Shown piece after piece: positions 26,140-34,628 of a stretch of 64,000 nt of DNA. Origin of the DNA: Aureimonas fodinaquatilis (GTDB taxonomy: Bacteria > Pseudomonadota > Alphaproteobacteria > Rhizobiales > Rhizobiaceae); the NCBI RefSeq assembly GCF_008369445.1, contig NZ_VTWH01000004.1, forward strand, positions 62,001-126,000, written 5' to 3'. How positions within the stretch are numbered: the stretch's first letter is position 1; each line of letters begins with the position of its first letter. A model generated the notes under the pieces. It was not told the DNA's origin. It made no database searches and saw only the letters and a program-made list of their open reading frames with translations. The translations under genes and the position numbers were made by a program.

Positions 26140-27741
26140 TCAGGCCGCACCACTGGCCAGCATCATCCGGGCGGCCTTTTCTGCAATCATGATTGTTGGC
26201 GAATTTGTATTGCCGGAGGTGATGGTCGGCATGATGGATGCGTCGGCCACACGCAGGCCTTTTATGCCACGCACCCGCAATTGCGGATCGACGACAGACC
26301 CAAGGTCTGCCCCCATCCGGCAGGTGCCAACCGGATGGAAAATCGTTGTGCCGATATCTCCTGCAACGCGCTCCAGTTCTTCCTGTGTCTGAAAAGATGG
26401 CCCCGGCTTGAACTCCTCCGGCAAGTAACGTGCAAGTGCCGGTTGCGCTACAATGTTGCGGGTGATGCGAATGGCATCCGCTGCAACGCGGCGATCCGCC
26501 TCTGCGGATAGATAGTTGGGCCGAATGGCGGGTGCATCGTGGAAATGGGGCGAGCGCACATGCACATTGCCCCGACTTTCCGGCCGCAAATTGCACACGC
26601 TGGCGGTGAAGGCCGGGAATGCATGCACCTTTTCGCCGAACCTTTCCAAACTCAGTGGCTGTACGTGATATTGCAAATTTGCGGTTGCATAAGCCGGGTC
26701 AGACCGGGTGAACAGGCCAAGCTGGCTTGGCGCCATGGACATAGGACCGGAGCGGGAAAGGAAATATTCAAGCCCGATCATCGCCTTGCCAGTTAGAGAG
26801 TTGGCCCTTTCGTTCAGCGTCCTGATGCCATTGACCTTATAGGCGCACCGCAACTGCAGGTGATCCTGCAGATTTTCACCCACCTCCGGCCGCTCCAGCA
26901 CAAGATCAATGCCCGCATCCTGCAACACCGAACCGCGACCAATGCCGGACAGCTCCAGAATTTGTGGCGACCCAATGGCCCCTGCACTCAATACCACCTC
27001 GCCCCGGCATCGAACTGTCTGCAAACGGCCTTCCGCCTGAAACTCAACGCCGGTTACACGCCCTTCTTCAACAATCAGCCGCTTTACATGCGCTTCTGTT
27101 CGCACCGTCAGGTTGCGGCGCGCCAATGCAGGTTTCAAAAACGCCTTCACCGTGTTCCAGCGCACACCGCGTTTCTGGTTCACCTTGAAATAGGATGACC
27201 CTTCATTGTCGCCGCGATTGAAATCTTCAATTCTGGCAATACCGTATTGCTCGGCAGCATCGCGAAAAGCATCCAGAATGTCCCAGCGCAAGCGGGCCAC
27301 TTCCACCCGCCACTCGCCGCCGGCTCCGTGCATTTCGTCGGCCCCGGCGTAATAGTCTTCGCTGGCGCGAAACAGCGGCAGCACATCATCCCAGCCCCAG
27401 CCGTCACAGCCCATCTGCTGCCACATGTCATAATCCTGCGCCTGCCCGCGCATGTAGATCATGCCGTTGATGGAAGAGCACCCGCCCAGAACCTTGCCCC
27501 TGGGGTAGCCCAGCGACCGCCCGTTCAACCCCGGTTCCGGTTCGGTTGTAAAGCACCAGTCCGTTCGCGGATTGCCGATACAGTAGAGATAGCCAACGGG
27601 TATGTGGACCCACGGATAATTGTCGCGCTTGCCTGCTTCGAGCAGCAAAACCCTTTTGTCAGCCGATACGGAAAGCCGATTTGCCAGCGTACACCCAGCG
27701 GTTCCACCGCCAATGACGATGTAATCAAACTCATCAACCAT
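26140..27741 (-). CDS. GMC-family FAD oxidoreductase (choline/alcohol dehydrogenase-like)
   Basis: A 533-residue GMC flavoprotein. It begins FDYIVIGGGTAGCTLANRL (FAD-binding GxGxxG), has the two family signatures GKVLGGCSSINGMIYMRGQ and GAIGSPQILELSGIG, and the C-terminal HPVGTCRMG and GNTNSPTIMIAEKAA carrying the catalytic histidine and asparagine. Length and motifs match the AlkJ/choline-dehydrogenase branch, which oxidises primary alcohols and passes electrons to quinones. The ATG at 27741 is preferred over a TTG at 27744. It is divergent from a LysR-type regulator that probably controls it. The alcohol substrate is unknown. Confidence 0.92.
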   Translation of the reverse strand: MVDEFDYIVIGGGTAGCTLANRLSVSADKRVLLLEAGKRDNYPWVHIPVGYLYCIGNPRTDWCFTTEPEPGLNGRSLGYPRGKVLGGCSSINGMIYMRGQAQDYDMWQQMGCDGWGWDDVLPLFRASEDYYAGADEMHGAGGEWRVEVARLRWDILDAFRDAAEQYGIARIEDFNRGDNEGSSYFKVNQKRGVRWNTVKAFLKPALARRNLTVRTEAHVKRLIVEEGRVTGVEFQAEGRLQTVRCRGEVVLSAGAIGSPQILELSGIGRGSVLQDAGIDLVLERPEVGENLQDHLQLRCAYKVNGIRTLNERANSLTGKAMIGLEYFLSRSGPMSMAPSQLGLFTRSDPAYATANLQYHVQPLSLERFGEKVHAFPAFTASVCNLRPESRGNVHVRSPHFHDAPAIRPNYLSAEADRRVAADAIRITRNIVAQPALARYLPEEFKPGPSFQTQEELERVAGDIGTTIFHPVGTCRMGADLGSVVDPQLRVRGIKGLRVADASIMPTITSGNTNSPTIMIAEKAARMMLASGAA

Positions 27742-27824
27742 CAAGATGCCGCCCGTTTTGCTCCGTTGTCTTGAACGCTAACATTCGACAGATACACGAC
27801 AAACAGCATTTTGCGGACATTGCC

Positions 27825-27851
27825 TGTACAAATACGTACAATAACCTGTAC
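27825..27851. promoter_or_regulatory. Three GTAC half-sites between GMC and LysR genes
   Basis: The 142-base divergent region contains TGTAC (27825), GTACA (27836) and TGTAC (27847), each separated by six bases, so GTAC cores recur about every helical turn with alternating orientation. The first two form the inverted repeat TGTAC-N6-GTACA. This is a credible operator for the adjacent LysR-type regulator. Confidence 0.5.
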
Positions 27852-27883
27852 CAATCTGTTTCGATCAGCATTGAAGAAGACCG

Positions 27884-28789
27884 ATGGCCGAGTTTGATTG
27901 GGATGATCTGCAATATTTTCTGGCAGTTGCGCGTACCGGCCAGTTGTCCGCCGCTGCGCGCAGGCTTCGAACCAACCATGTCACGGTTTCACGGCGCATA
28001 GACCGGCTGGAGCAGGCCCTTGCCATGCGCCTGTTTGAGCGTTCGCCGCGTGGTTACAATCTGACGAGCCTTGGCGCCCGGCTGCTGGCCAGCGCTGGGG
28101 AGATGGAAACTTGCGCTGAAAATCTGTTGCAAGCGGTCTCCGGCAGCCGATCAATGCTTCGCGGTGTCGTGCGGCTTTCCACACCGGAAGGTTTTGGCAG
28201 CTTTTTCCTGTCTCCATTGCTGCCAGAGCTTGCCACCCGGCATCCGGGCCTGCTTCTGGAATTCATGACGTTGCAACAGATCGTTTCCCTTTCGCGCCGG
28301 GAGGCAGACATTTCCGTGGCTCTTCATGCGCCGGCCAGTGGACCCTATGCCTGCGAGAAACTGGTCAGTTACAAATTGCAGATCTATGCCTCGCGCGACT
28401 ATCTGGTGCGCCACCCTCGCATAAAAACGATTGACGACCTGAAGGCTCATCCGCTGGCTGGCTACATTGATGATATGATCTTCGCGCCCGGTCTGGACTA
28501 CCTGAGTGAAATCCTGCCCGGCAGAAAGGCAAGCTACCAGAGCTCCAGCCTGATTGCGCAAATTGCCGCCGTGCGAGCCGGCTACGGTATCGCGGTGCTG
28601 CCTCACTACATTGCCCGGCGCGACGATGCGCTGGTTGCACTGCTGCCGGATGAGTTGAACATCCAGCGCGATTACTGGATGATCTGCCATGAACAAATGG
28701 CAGATGCTCCCCGCATTCGGGTGGTGCAGGAGTTTCTGCGCCGCGAAACGCAGGCGCAGCAGGCGTTGTTTCTGGGCCAGGCTGGCTGA
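27884..28789 (+). CDS. LysR-family transcriptional regulator
   Basis: A 301-residue LysR-type regulator. The N-terminal winged helix (DWDDLQYFLAVARTGQLSAA, RRIDRLEQALAMRLFERSPR, YNLTSLGARLL) is followed by a substrate-binding domain from ~90 (LRGVVRLSTPEGFGSFFLSP, VRAGYGIAVLPHYIARR). It is divergent from the GMC oxidoreductase, the classic LysR arrangement, and probably both regulates that gene and represses itself through the half-sites at 27825-27851. The lrg genes downstream have their own frame of reference and need not be its targets. Confidence 0.92.
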   Translation: MAEFDWDDLQYFLAVARTGQLSAAARRLRTNHVTVSRRIDRLEQALAMRLFERSPRGYNLTSLGARLLASAGEMETCAENLLQAVSGSRSMLRGVVRLSTPEGFGSFFLSPLLPELATRHPGLLLEFMTLQQIVSLSRREADISVALHAPASGPYACEKLVSYKLQIYASRDYLVRHPRIKTIDDLKAHPLAGYIDDMIFAPGLDYLSEILPGRKASYQSSSLIAQIAAVRAGYGIAVLPHYIARRDDALVALLPDELNIQRDYWMICHEQMADAPRIRVVQEFLRRETQAQQALFLGQAG

Positions 28790-28919
28790 GGCTTTCGGTC
28801 CCTGACACCAGGCTTTGCTTTCACGCGAACAACGGCCTAGACATATCAGATCAGACCAGTGAAACCGGTCGATGGCCAACTGGCAATATTTCAAGTTTTT
28901 CCCCTCGCGGTGCCTGCCG

Positions 28920-29306
28920 ATGCTCAAACCAATTGCCGTTCTTTTGTCTTGCCAACTTGTTGGCGAAGCCATCAGCCGTGGGCTGAACCTGCCACTTCCC
29001 GGCCCTGTGCTGGGTCTGGCACTGCTGTTTCTGCTGCTTCTCTGGCGCGGCGAAAGAGAAACAAGCGTGTTGGCAGCCAGCGAACGCGGCGCAATCGGGG
29101 GTATCGCTGATCGGATTCTTGCCATTCTGGGGCTGCTTTTTGTGCCAGCCGGTGTGGGGATGATCGATCACCTGGGCATATTGTCCACCAACGCGCCGGG
29201 CTTTGTTTCCGTGCTCGTTGCGTCGGTTTTCCTGACCTTGCTGGTCACAGTTCTGGTGTTCCTGGGTGTAGAGCGCCTGACGGGTAAAAGCGGGGAAAGC
29301 CAGTGA
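28920..29306 (+). CDS. CidA/LrgA-family membrane protein
   Basis: A 128-residue protein with four membrane segments (KPIAVLLSCQLVGEAI, LPLPGPVLGLALLFLLLLW, ILAILGLLFVPAGVGMI, VSVLVASVFLTLLVTVLVF). The LPGPVLGLALLF element is characteristic of CidA/LrgA. The ATG at 28920 gives the usual length; an in-frame ATG at 28872 would add 16 residues. Such proteins form holin-like pores and, in other bacteria, export pyruvate or glycolate together with LrgB, encoded next with a four-base overlap (GTGA). Confidence 0.85.
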   Translation: MLKPIAVLLSCQLVGEAISRGLNLPLPGPVLGLALLFLLLLWRGERETSVLAASERGAIGGIADRILAILGLLFVPAGVGMIDHLGILSTNAPGFVSVLVASVFLTLLVTVLVFLGVERLTGKSGESQ

Positions 29307-30031
29307 CTGAGGTCAACACTCCTTTCCAGCTATGGGCCTATCTTTCGACGTCACCCTTGCTCTGGTTAACGGTGACCGTACTGGCATGGCTGGCAGCGGA
29401 TGCCATCGCCGTTAAAACCGGGCGGCACCCTCTTGCCAATCCGGTGCTGCTGTCCATCATCATCATCGGCACTGTGCTTCATCTAACCGCGACAGATTAC
29501 CGCACATATTTTACCGGTGCTCAGTTCGTGCATTTTCTGCTGGGTCCCGCCACTGTCGCGCTGGCCATCCCGCTCTACCGCGCACGCCACCTCATCCTGC
29601 GCAATCTTCTGCCTTTGGGCGTTTCACTCATCGCCGGCTCCATTGTGGCCATAGCGTCAACCGTCATTATCGCTGGCTGGTTCGACCTGCCGCAAACTGC
29701 CATTCTGTCGCTTGCGCCCAAATCCGCAACTGCCCCCGTTGCCATGGGCATTTCGCAGCAGATAGGCGGGCAGCCGGCATTGACTGCTGCATTCTGCGTG
29801 CTGACCGGCGTCATCGGCGCATTGATGATTACGCCTATGATGAATGCGATGCGGATTAAAAACTACGCGGCGCGAGGCTTTGCCGTTGGCCTTGCCGCGC
29901 ATGGCATCGGCACGGCCCGCGCCTTTACGGTCAATTCCGTGGCAGGTGCTTTCGCCGGCATCGCAATGGGCCTCAACGCTCTGATCACGGCGGTTATTCT
30001 GCCACCTCTGATTGGCTGGCTGATGAACTGA
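29303..30031 (+). CDS. CidB/LrgB-family membrane protein
   Basis: A 242-residue polytopic membrane protein of the LrgB family, starting at a GTG that overlaps the lrgA stop; GGGGAAAG is its ribosome-binding site. About seven or eight hydrophobic segments are visible, with the family motifs LGPATVALAIPLYR and LAPKSATAPVAMGISQQIGG and HGIGTARAFTVN. LrgA and LrgB act together, modulating murein hydrolase activity or exporting small organic acids such as glycolate. Its TGA is directly followed by the stop codon of the convergent lipoprotein gene, with no base between. Confidence 0.9.
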   Translation: MTEVNTPFQLWAYLSTSPLLWLTVTVLAWLAADAIAVKTGRHPLANPVLLSIIIIGTVLHLTATDYRTYFTGAQFVHFLLGPATVALAIPLYRARHLILRNLLPLGVSLIAGSIVAIASTVIIAGWFDLPQTAILSLAPKSATAPVAMGISQQIGGQPALTAAFCVLTGVIGALMITPMMNAMRIKNYAARGFAVGLAAHGIGTARAFTVNSVAGAFAGIAMGLNALITAVILPPLIGWLMN

Positions 30032-30304
30032 TCAATTCAGCCTGCCTTGCAGGCAGCGTTGATAGGCAATATCCGCCGCACGCTGTGCGCCAGGTTCGTT
30101 CATTGCAGAGGAAAGAAAGCCGTCTTCCGGGTCGTAGCGATCTTCCATGGCATTCCAGTATGTCTGCCGGGCATAATTGTCGCAGCGGCTTTCGCCCGGT
30201 AGCGGGCCGGTGGAGAAAGCTCCGTTGTAAACGGTCGCTCCGCCGCCTGCCGTACAGGCAGTTAGAGAAAGGGCTATCAACGTCACCGCTATCAATGTGC
30301 GCAT
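30032..30304 (-). CDS. Small putative lipoprotein
   Basis: A 90-residue protein from the ATG at 30304, with AGAGGA seven bases upstream. It starts with a lipoprotein signal (RTLIAVTLIALSLTAC), so Cys17 would be lipidated. The short mature part has two further cysteines (SRCDNYARQTYW, AYQRCLQGRLN) and no domain I recognise. It ends exactly where lrgB ends on the other strand. Confidence 0.65.
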   Translation of the reverse strand: MRTLIAVTLIALSLTACTAGGGATVYNGAFSTGPLPGESRCDNYARQTYWNAMEDRYDPEDGFLSSAMNEPGAQRAADIAYQRCLQGRLN

Positions 30305-30402
30305 TTTATTTTCCTCTGTTACGAAGGCTTTTCGGAACATTTTGGCTGGCGCAAGCTTCAAGGGTAAAATAGCGCACAATCACAGCGGGGCGAGAGAGCT
30401 TA

Positions 30403-30678
30403 ATGACCAACGCAATTACCAGCGAAACACTTGTGACAACCCGGTTTCGCACGCTCGGTTATGTGGGGGCGTTGCTGTTCACGTTCTGCCCGCCGGTGTT
30501 TCTCTACGAACTTTACCAGCTTTTTTACACCACTGCCGTGGAAGGAAACCCCCTTATCGGGTTGTTCACCGCCGGCTCGCTGGTGCTGTCTTTTGCCAGC
30601 GTGCCGCTGATGATCATCGGCAGACGGCAGCAATATCGTCTTGTCTCCACTCCGGCGCATCCGACCGCAGGTCATTGA
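30403..30678 (+). CDS. Small membrane protein of unknown function
   Basis: A 91-residue protein with two hydrophobic segments (LGYVGALLFTFCPPVFLYELY and IGLFTAGSLVLSFASVPLMII) and a basic, polar C-terminus (GRRQQYRLVSTPAHPTAGH). A GAGAG element precedes the ATG. It ends one base before the start of the META-domain gene and is probably co-transcribed with it. I do not recognise the family. Confidence 0.55.
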   Translation: MTNAITSETLVTTRFRTLGYVGALLFTFCPPVFLYELYQLFYTTAVEGNPLIGLFTAGSLVLSFASVPLMIIGRRQQYRLVSTPAHPTAGH

Positions 30679-30679
30679 T

Positions 30680-31096
30680 ATGAAACGCACCGTTGCAACA
30701 CTGACCCTGCTTGGCACTCTTCTGGCCCTTCCAGCCTTTTCTGACGAACCATTTGCCGCACCTTATGGCACATGGCTCGCAGAGGATATTGGTACGGCGG
30801 GAGTGGTGGACACTGTCCAGACCACACTGAACCTGTCGGATGATGGCAGGGCCACCGGCTCTGGTGGCTGCAATCGCTTTACCGGTACTGTTACAGTAAC
30901 GGAAACCACGATCGAATTCGGTCCTCTGGCGGGCACAAAAATGGCCTGTCCCGAAGCGGTGATGAATCAGGAAAACAAGTTCCACAATGCGCTGTCTCAA
31001 GCCGCTGGCTGGCAACTGACCGCTGCGGACAAGCTGGAACTGACAGATGAAACGGGCAAAACACTTGTGGTTTTTGCCCGTCACACATCGCAATAG
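30680..31096 (+). CDS. Secreted META-domain (HslJ-like) protein
   Basis: A 138-residue protein with a signal peptide (RTVATLTLLGTLLALPAFS) and one META domain: GTWLAEDIG, LNLSDDGRATGSGGCNRFTG, IEFGPLAGTKMACPEAVMNQ. The two cysteines at SGGCNRF and MACPE are the conserved pair of the family. E. coli HslJ is a heat-inducible outer-membrane protein linked to novobiocin tolerance; most relatives are uncharacterised envelope proteins. The ATG at 30680 follows the stop of the upstream membrane protein by one base. Confidence 0.82.
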   Translation: MKRTVATLTLLGTLLALPAFSDEPFAAPYGTWLAEDIGTAGVVDTVQTTLNLSDDGRATGSGGCNRFTGTVTVTETTIEFGPLAGTKMACPEAVMNQENKFHNALSQAAGWQLTAADKLELTDETGKTLVVFARHTSQ

Positions 31097-31169
31097 TTTT
31101 CCTTAGTCCGTCTCACGCGATTCTATGACCGTCTGAAACATCGGAAAATGTCAGACTGTCTTGAATATC

Positions 31170-31217
31170 GCATTGTCCTGTCGTTGAAACGTGACCGTTT
31201 CAACGACAGGGCAATGC
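31170..31217. terminator. Very long hairpin between convergent META and phaB genes
   Basis: A 22-base-pair stem with a single G-U wobble and the loop TGAC: bases 31170-31191 pair with 31196-31217. It starts one base beyond the phaB stop codon and lies 73 bases after the META-gene stop. There is no long T-run, but its position and strength suit a bidirectional terminator or 3'-end stabiliser of the phaB messenger. Confidence 0.65.
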
Positions 31218-31218
31218 T

Positions 31219-31944
31219 TTACCCAAAATATTGTCCCCCATTCAGGCTCAGCGTTGATCCGGTAACGAACCCGGCTTCCTCTGACGCAAGAAACACAACT
31301 GCACGAGCAACCTCTTCGGGCTGGCCCAGCCGCCCAACGGGAATTTGCGGCAGAATATGCTTCTGCAGAACATCCTCTGCAATGGCTTGCACCATTTCGG
31401 TGGCAATATAACCCGGGCAAATCGCGTTTACGGTGATGCCCTTTTTGGCACCCTCCTGCGCCAACGCACGCGTGAAACCCAGATCCCCGGCTTTCGCGGC
31501 AGAATAGTTCACCTGCCCCGCCTGCCCTTTCTGGCCGTTGATGGAAGATATATTGATGATCCGGCCAAAGCCGCGCTCACGCATGCCTTCCCACACCAGC
31601 CTGCTCATGTTGAAAACACCTGTCAGATTGGTGGAAATCACATCGTTCCACTGCTCTGGAGTCATCTTGTGAAACATGACGTCCCGGGTAATTCCCGCAT
31701 TGTTGACCAGAATATCAACCGGCCCCAAGGCCTCTGACACTGCAGCAATTCCCTGCGCACATGCCTCGTAATTGCCCACGTCCCATCGAAACACGGGAAT
31801 TCCCGTTTCATCACGAAATTCCTGCGCGGCCTTATCGTTTCCGGCATAGCTTGCCGCAACCCTGTAGCCAGCGTCAGCAAGCGCCCTGGAAATGGCCGCT
31901 CCAATTCCGCGTGAACCCCCGGTTACGATTGCAGTTCTTTGCAT
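31219..31944 (-). CDS. phaB: Acetoacetyl-CoA reductase
   Basis: A 241-residue SDR enzyme that reduces acetoacetyl-CoA to (R)-3-hydroxybutyryl-CoA with NADPH for polyhydroxybutyrate synthesis. The cofactor site is VTGGSRGIGAAI, then VNNAGITRD, the catalytic serine in NISSINGQKGQ and Y-S-A-A-K. GQKGQAGQVNYSAAKAG and FVTGSTLSLNGGQYF are diagnostic of PhaB. A GGGAGGGG ribosome-binding site precedes the ATG. It lies downstream of phaA on the same strand, forming the normal phaA-phaB operon; the polymerase gene phaC is not in this window. Confidence 0.95.
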   Translation of the reverse strand: MQRTAIVTGGSRGIGAAISRALADAGYRVAASYAGNDKAAQEFRDETGIPVFRWDVGNYEACAQGIAAVSEALGPVDILVNNAGITRDVMFHKMTPEQWNDVISTNLTGVFNMSRLVWEGMRERGFGRIINISSINGQKGQAGQVNYSAAKAGDLGFTRALAQEGAKKGITVNAICPGYIATEMVQAIAEDVLQKHILPQIPVGRLGQPEEVARAVVFLASEEAGFVTGSTLSLNGGQYFG

Positions 31945-32094
31945 GGCACCCCTCCCATTAGCAGTAGCTGTCTTTGCTAGAAGACTTTTCTCAGAGCTTT
32001 AGCTCATTTCCGTGAATGCGGTATGCCTGTTTGTGCAAATATGCGGCATTTTGAGAGGCGACCCGAAAGGCCGCCTCACTCTTCGCTGAGCTGG

Positions 32095-33279
32095 TTACAG
32101 CGTTTCAAAACACATGGCGACGCCCATGCCACCGCCAATGCACAAAGTGGCCAGACCTTTTTTCGCCTGCCTGCGGCGCATTTCAAACAACAGAGTGTTG
32201 GCAATGCGTGCACCGGACGCGCCGACGGGGTGGCCGATGGCAATTGCGCCACCGTTCACATTGACGATGTCCGGGTTCCAGCCCAAATCCTTGTTCACCG
32301 CACAGGCCTGTGCGGCAAAGGCTTCATTGGCTTCCACCAGATCCAGATCATCGATGGTCCAACCGGCTTTTTCCAGCGCCTTGCGAGAAGCTGGAATGGG
32401 CCCGGAGCCCATGAGCGCCGGATCAACACCCGCAGTTGCCCATGAGGCGATACGCGCAATTGGCGTCAATCCCCTTCGATTGGCTTCAGCCTCTGTCATC
32501 AAGACAAGCGCAGCCGCACCGTCATTGATGCCGCTGGCATTGGCTGCGGTGACCGAGCCTTCCTTGTCGAAAGCCGGACGCAGCTTCTGCACCTTATCCA
32601 GCGTTGTGCCGGCTTTGATATATTCGTCATCGGCAACCACAATGTCACCCTTGCGGCTCGACACGGTGAAAGGCACGATTTCGTCTTTGAAACGTCCCGC
32701 TGTCTGCGCAGCTTCTGCCTTGTTTTGCGATGCAACGGCAAAAGCGTCCTGCTCCTCACGGCTGATCTGCCAGTGGCGGGCAACGTTTTCTGCGGTGATG
32801 CCCATGTGGTAACCATGGAAAGCGTCTGTAAGACCATCCTTGATCATCGTGTCGATGAACTTCAGATCGCCCATCTTCTGACCGGCTCTCAGATGCGCGG
32901 CATGCGGTGCCATGGACATCGACTCCTGTCCACCAGCAACAATAATCTTTGCATCACCTGAGGCAATTTGCTGCATGCCCAGCGCCACGGCCCGCAAGCC
33001 AGAGCCGCAAAGCTGGTTCAATGCCCATGCGGTTGATTCTTTGGTACAGCCTGCTTTGATTGCAGCCTGCCTGGCCGGGTTCTGCCCCTCACCTGCTTGC
33101 AGAATCTGCCCCAGAATCACTTCGTCCACTTCTGCGGCATCCACGCCCGCGCGTGAAAGCGCCGCAGCAATGGCAACAGCTCCCAGTTCATGCGCCGCAA
33201 CATTTGCAAACGCACCATTGAATGAGCCAACCGGCGTGCGCGCCGCCCCCACAATGACGATAGAGTGACCAGAACTCAT
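32095..33279 (-). CDS. phaA: Acetyl-CoA acetyltransferase (beta-ketothiolase)
   Basis: A 394-residue thiolase that condenses two acetyl-CoA into acetoacetyl-CoA, the first step of polyhydroxybutyrate synthesis. The acyl-accepting Cys91 lies in [10 protein letters not shown], the catalytic histidine in [18 protein letters not shown], and the second cysteine (Cys380) in [10 protein letters not shown]. Length is exactly that of the family. The ATG at 33279 has GGAGG seven bases upstream and is better than the TTG at 33282. It heads phaA-phaB and is divergent from the repressor gene phaR. Confidence 0.96.
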   Translation of the reverse strand: MSSGHSIVIVGAARTPVGSFNGAFANVAAHELGAVAIAAALSRAGVDAAEVDEVILGQILQAGEGQNPARQAAIKAGCTKESTAWALNQLCGSGLRAVALGMQQIASGDAKIIVAGGQESMSMAPHAAHLRAGQKMGDLKFIDTMIKDGLTDAFHGYHMGITAENVARHWQISREEQDAFAVASQNKAEAAQTAGRFKDEIVPFTVSSRKGDIVVADDEYIKAGTTLDKVQKLRPAFDKEGSVTAANASGINDGAAALVLMTEAEANRRGLTPIARIASWATAGVDPALMGSGPIPASRKALEKAGWTIDDLDLVEANEAFAAQACAVNKDLGWNPDIVNVNGGAIAIGHPVGASGARIANTLLFEMRRRQAKKGLATLCIGGGMGVAMCFETL

Positions 33280-33477
33280 CAAAATTCCTCCTCAAGGGCC
33301 AGAAGATGGCCTTAATATAACTCCCATACACCCATCAAACCCGGGATGTAGGCATTTGTGAAGGTCTTGAACGATAAATCGTACCGTTAGACGTTCAAAG
33401 GTTTGGATCGCGGGCGTTTCCGTGTTTATGATTGTTATGAGGCAGTGCAGCATCCGCTCGCAGAGGTGGAGCGCATA

Positions 33478-33492
33478 TTGCCATTTTTGCAA
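33478..33492. promoter_or_regulatory. TTGC-N7-GCAA motif upstream of phaR
   Basis: The inverted repeat TTGC (33478-33481) and GCAA (33489-33492) lies 18 bases before the phaR start. PhaR proteins bind TGC/GCA-rich sites and repress their own gene, so this is a candidate autoregulatory site. The motif is short and could be chance. Confidence 0.3.
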
Positions 33493-33509
33493 GGCTTGGG
33501 AGAGGTGAA

Positions 33510-34091
33510 ATGGCACGCAAAAGCGAAACAACCGTTATCAAGAAATACGCCAACCGGCGTCTTTATAATACGGGCACCAGCATGTACGTCACGCTGGAAA
33601 ATCTGGCGGCCATGGTAAAGGGCAATGAAGATTTTGTGGTGCAGGACGCCAAGACCGGCGAAGACATCACCCATTCCGTGCTGACGCAGATCATTTTCGA
33701 GCAGGAAAACAAAAACGGCCAGAACCTGATGCCGATAACATTTCTGCGGCAGTTGATCCGGTTTTACGGCGACCAGATGCAAATGGTCATTCCCGCCTAT
33801 CTGGAACAATCCATGACGGCGTTTGCGCAGGAGCAGGAAAACTTCCGCAACCCTGCGACAGCAGTGGCGCAAACCACGCGGCTGATGGAAGAGCAGGTGC
33901 GCCGTAATACCGAACTGTTCCGGAAAGCCATGGGTGCATTCAACCCGTTTCTGGCCAACGCCATGGGCGAGATGCCAACAGCCAGCAGCAAACCCGCCAG
34001 TGCAAACTCTGCCGATGATCTGGCGGCAATGCGCGAGCAACTGGCAGAAATGCAGAAACGCCTTGAAGAACTGGGCGCACGGAAGCCCTGA
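33510..34091 (+). CDS. phaR: Polyhydroxyalkanoate synthesis repressor
   Basis: A 193-residue PhaR/PhbF-type regulator. The N-terminal PHB_acc_N domain reads IKKYANRRLYNTGTSMYVTL, followed by the accumulation-regulator domain (SVLTQIIFEQENKNGQNLMP, FLRQLIRFYGDQMQMVIPAY). The C-terminus is a likely coiled coil (LAAMREQLAEMQKRLEELG). PhaR binds both DNA and polyhydroxybutyrate and represses phasin and its own gene until polymer appears. GAGAGG precedes the ATG. It is divergent from phaA and shares a bidirectional terminator with rpmF. Confidence 0.94.
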   Translation: MARKSETTVIKKYANRRLYNTGTSMYVTLENLAAMVKGNEDFVVQDAKTGEDITHSVLTQIIFEQENKNGQNLMPITFLRQLIRFYGDQMQMVIPAYLEQSMTAFAQEQENFRNPATAVAQTTRLMEEQVRRNTELFRKAMGAFNPFLANAMGEMPTASSKPASANSADDLAAMREQLAEMQKRLEELGARKP

Positions 34092-34161
34092 ATTTCATCC
34101 ATCGATCGGAGGATTTTCGTGATTCTCCGATCGACGCATGTCCAGCACCTTTCCCGCAACA

Positions 34162-34193
34162 AAAAAGCCGGCTCAAATCTGAACCGGCTTTTT
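34162..34193. terminator. Bidirectional terminator between phaR and rpmF
   Basis: AAAAAGCCGG (34162-34171) pairs with CCGGCTTTTT (34184-34193) around a 12-base loop. The A-run and T-run flanking a GC core give a functional Rho-independent terminator on both strands, between the convergent phaR and rpmF genes. Confidence 0.85.
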
Positions 34194-34229
34194 CATTTCA
34201 AGACATGACTGCCTTGCAAATCTGACGAA

Positions 34230-34409
34230 TTAGTCTTGTGCCTTCAAAACCTGACGACCGCGGTAAACACCGGTCTTGAGGTCGATATGGTGCGGACGAC
34301 GCAATTCACCGGAATTCTTGTCCGTAACATATGTCGGGGCGCTCAATGCGTCTGCCGAACGGCGCATACCGCGCTTGGAAGGCGACGTCTTTCTTTTGGG
34401 TACGGCCAT
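34230..34409 (-). CDS. rpmF: 50S ribosomal protein L32
   Basis: A 59-residue protein of standard alphaproteobacterial L32 length: it starts [20 protein letters not shown] and continues through [20 protein letters not shown] to a short VYRGRQVL end. GGAGC precedes the ATG by six bases. It is a structural protein of the large ribosomal subunit. It lies 219 bases downstream of mtgA on the same strand, an order common in Hyphomicrobiales, and probably has its own promoter in that gap. Confidence 0.95.
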   Translation of the reverse strand: MAVPKRKTSPSKRGMRRSADALSAPTYVTDKNSGELRRPHHIDLKTGVYRGRQVLKAQD

Positions 34410-34628
34410 GTTCTGCTCCGTCGCGACGGTGAACTCTGCCCCATCGCTCTCTATTCAAGTTGTTCGGTTGAAGCTTCAACAGGGCTGGCCCGCTGTTACT
34501 TCCTCCACGTCACGAGGTCGGAGATTGCCGATGGCAACCTGTCGCACCGCGCTGAAACGGGGAAATCATGATTGCCCATAGCAAAACTCCAAACGCTTTT
34601 AAAGCCCCCATTCGGATTCTTCGCGTTT

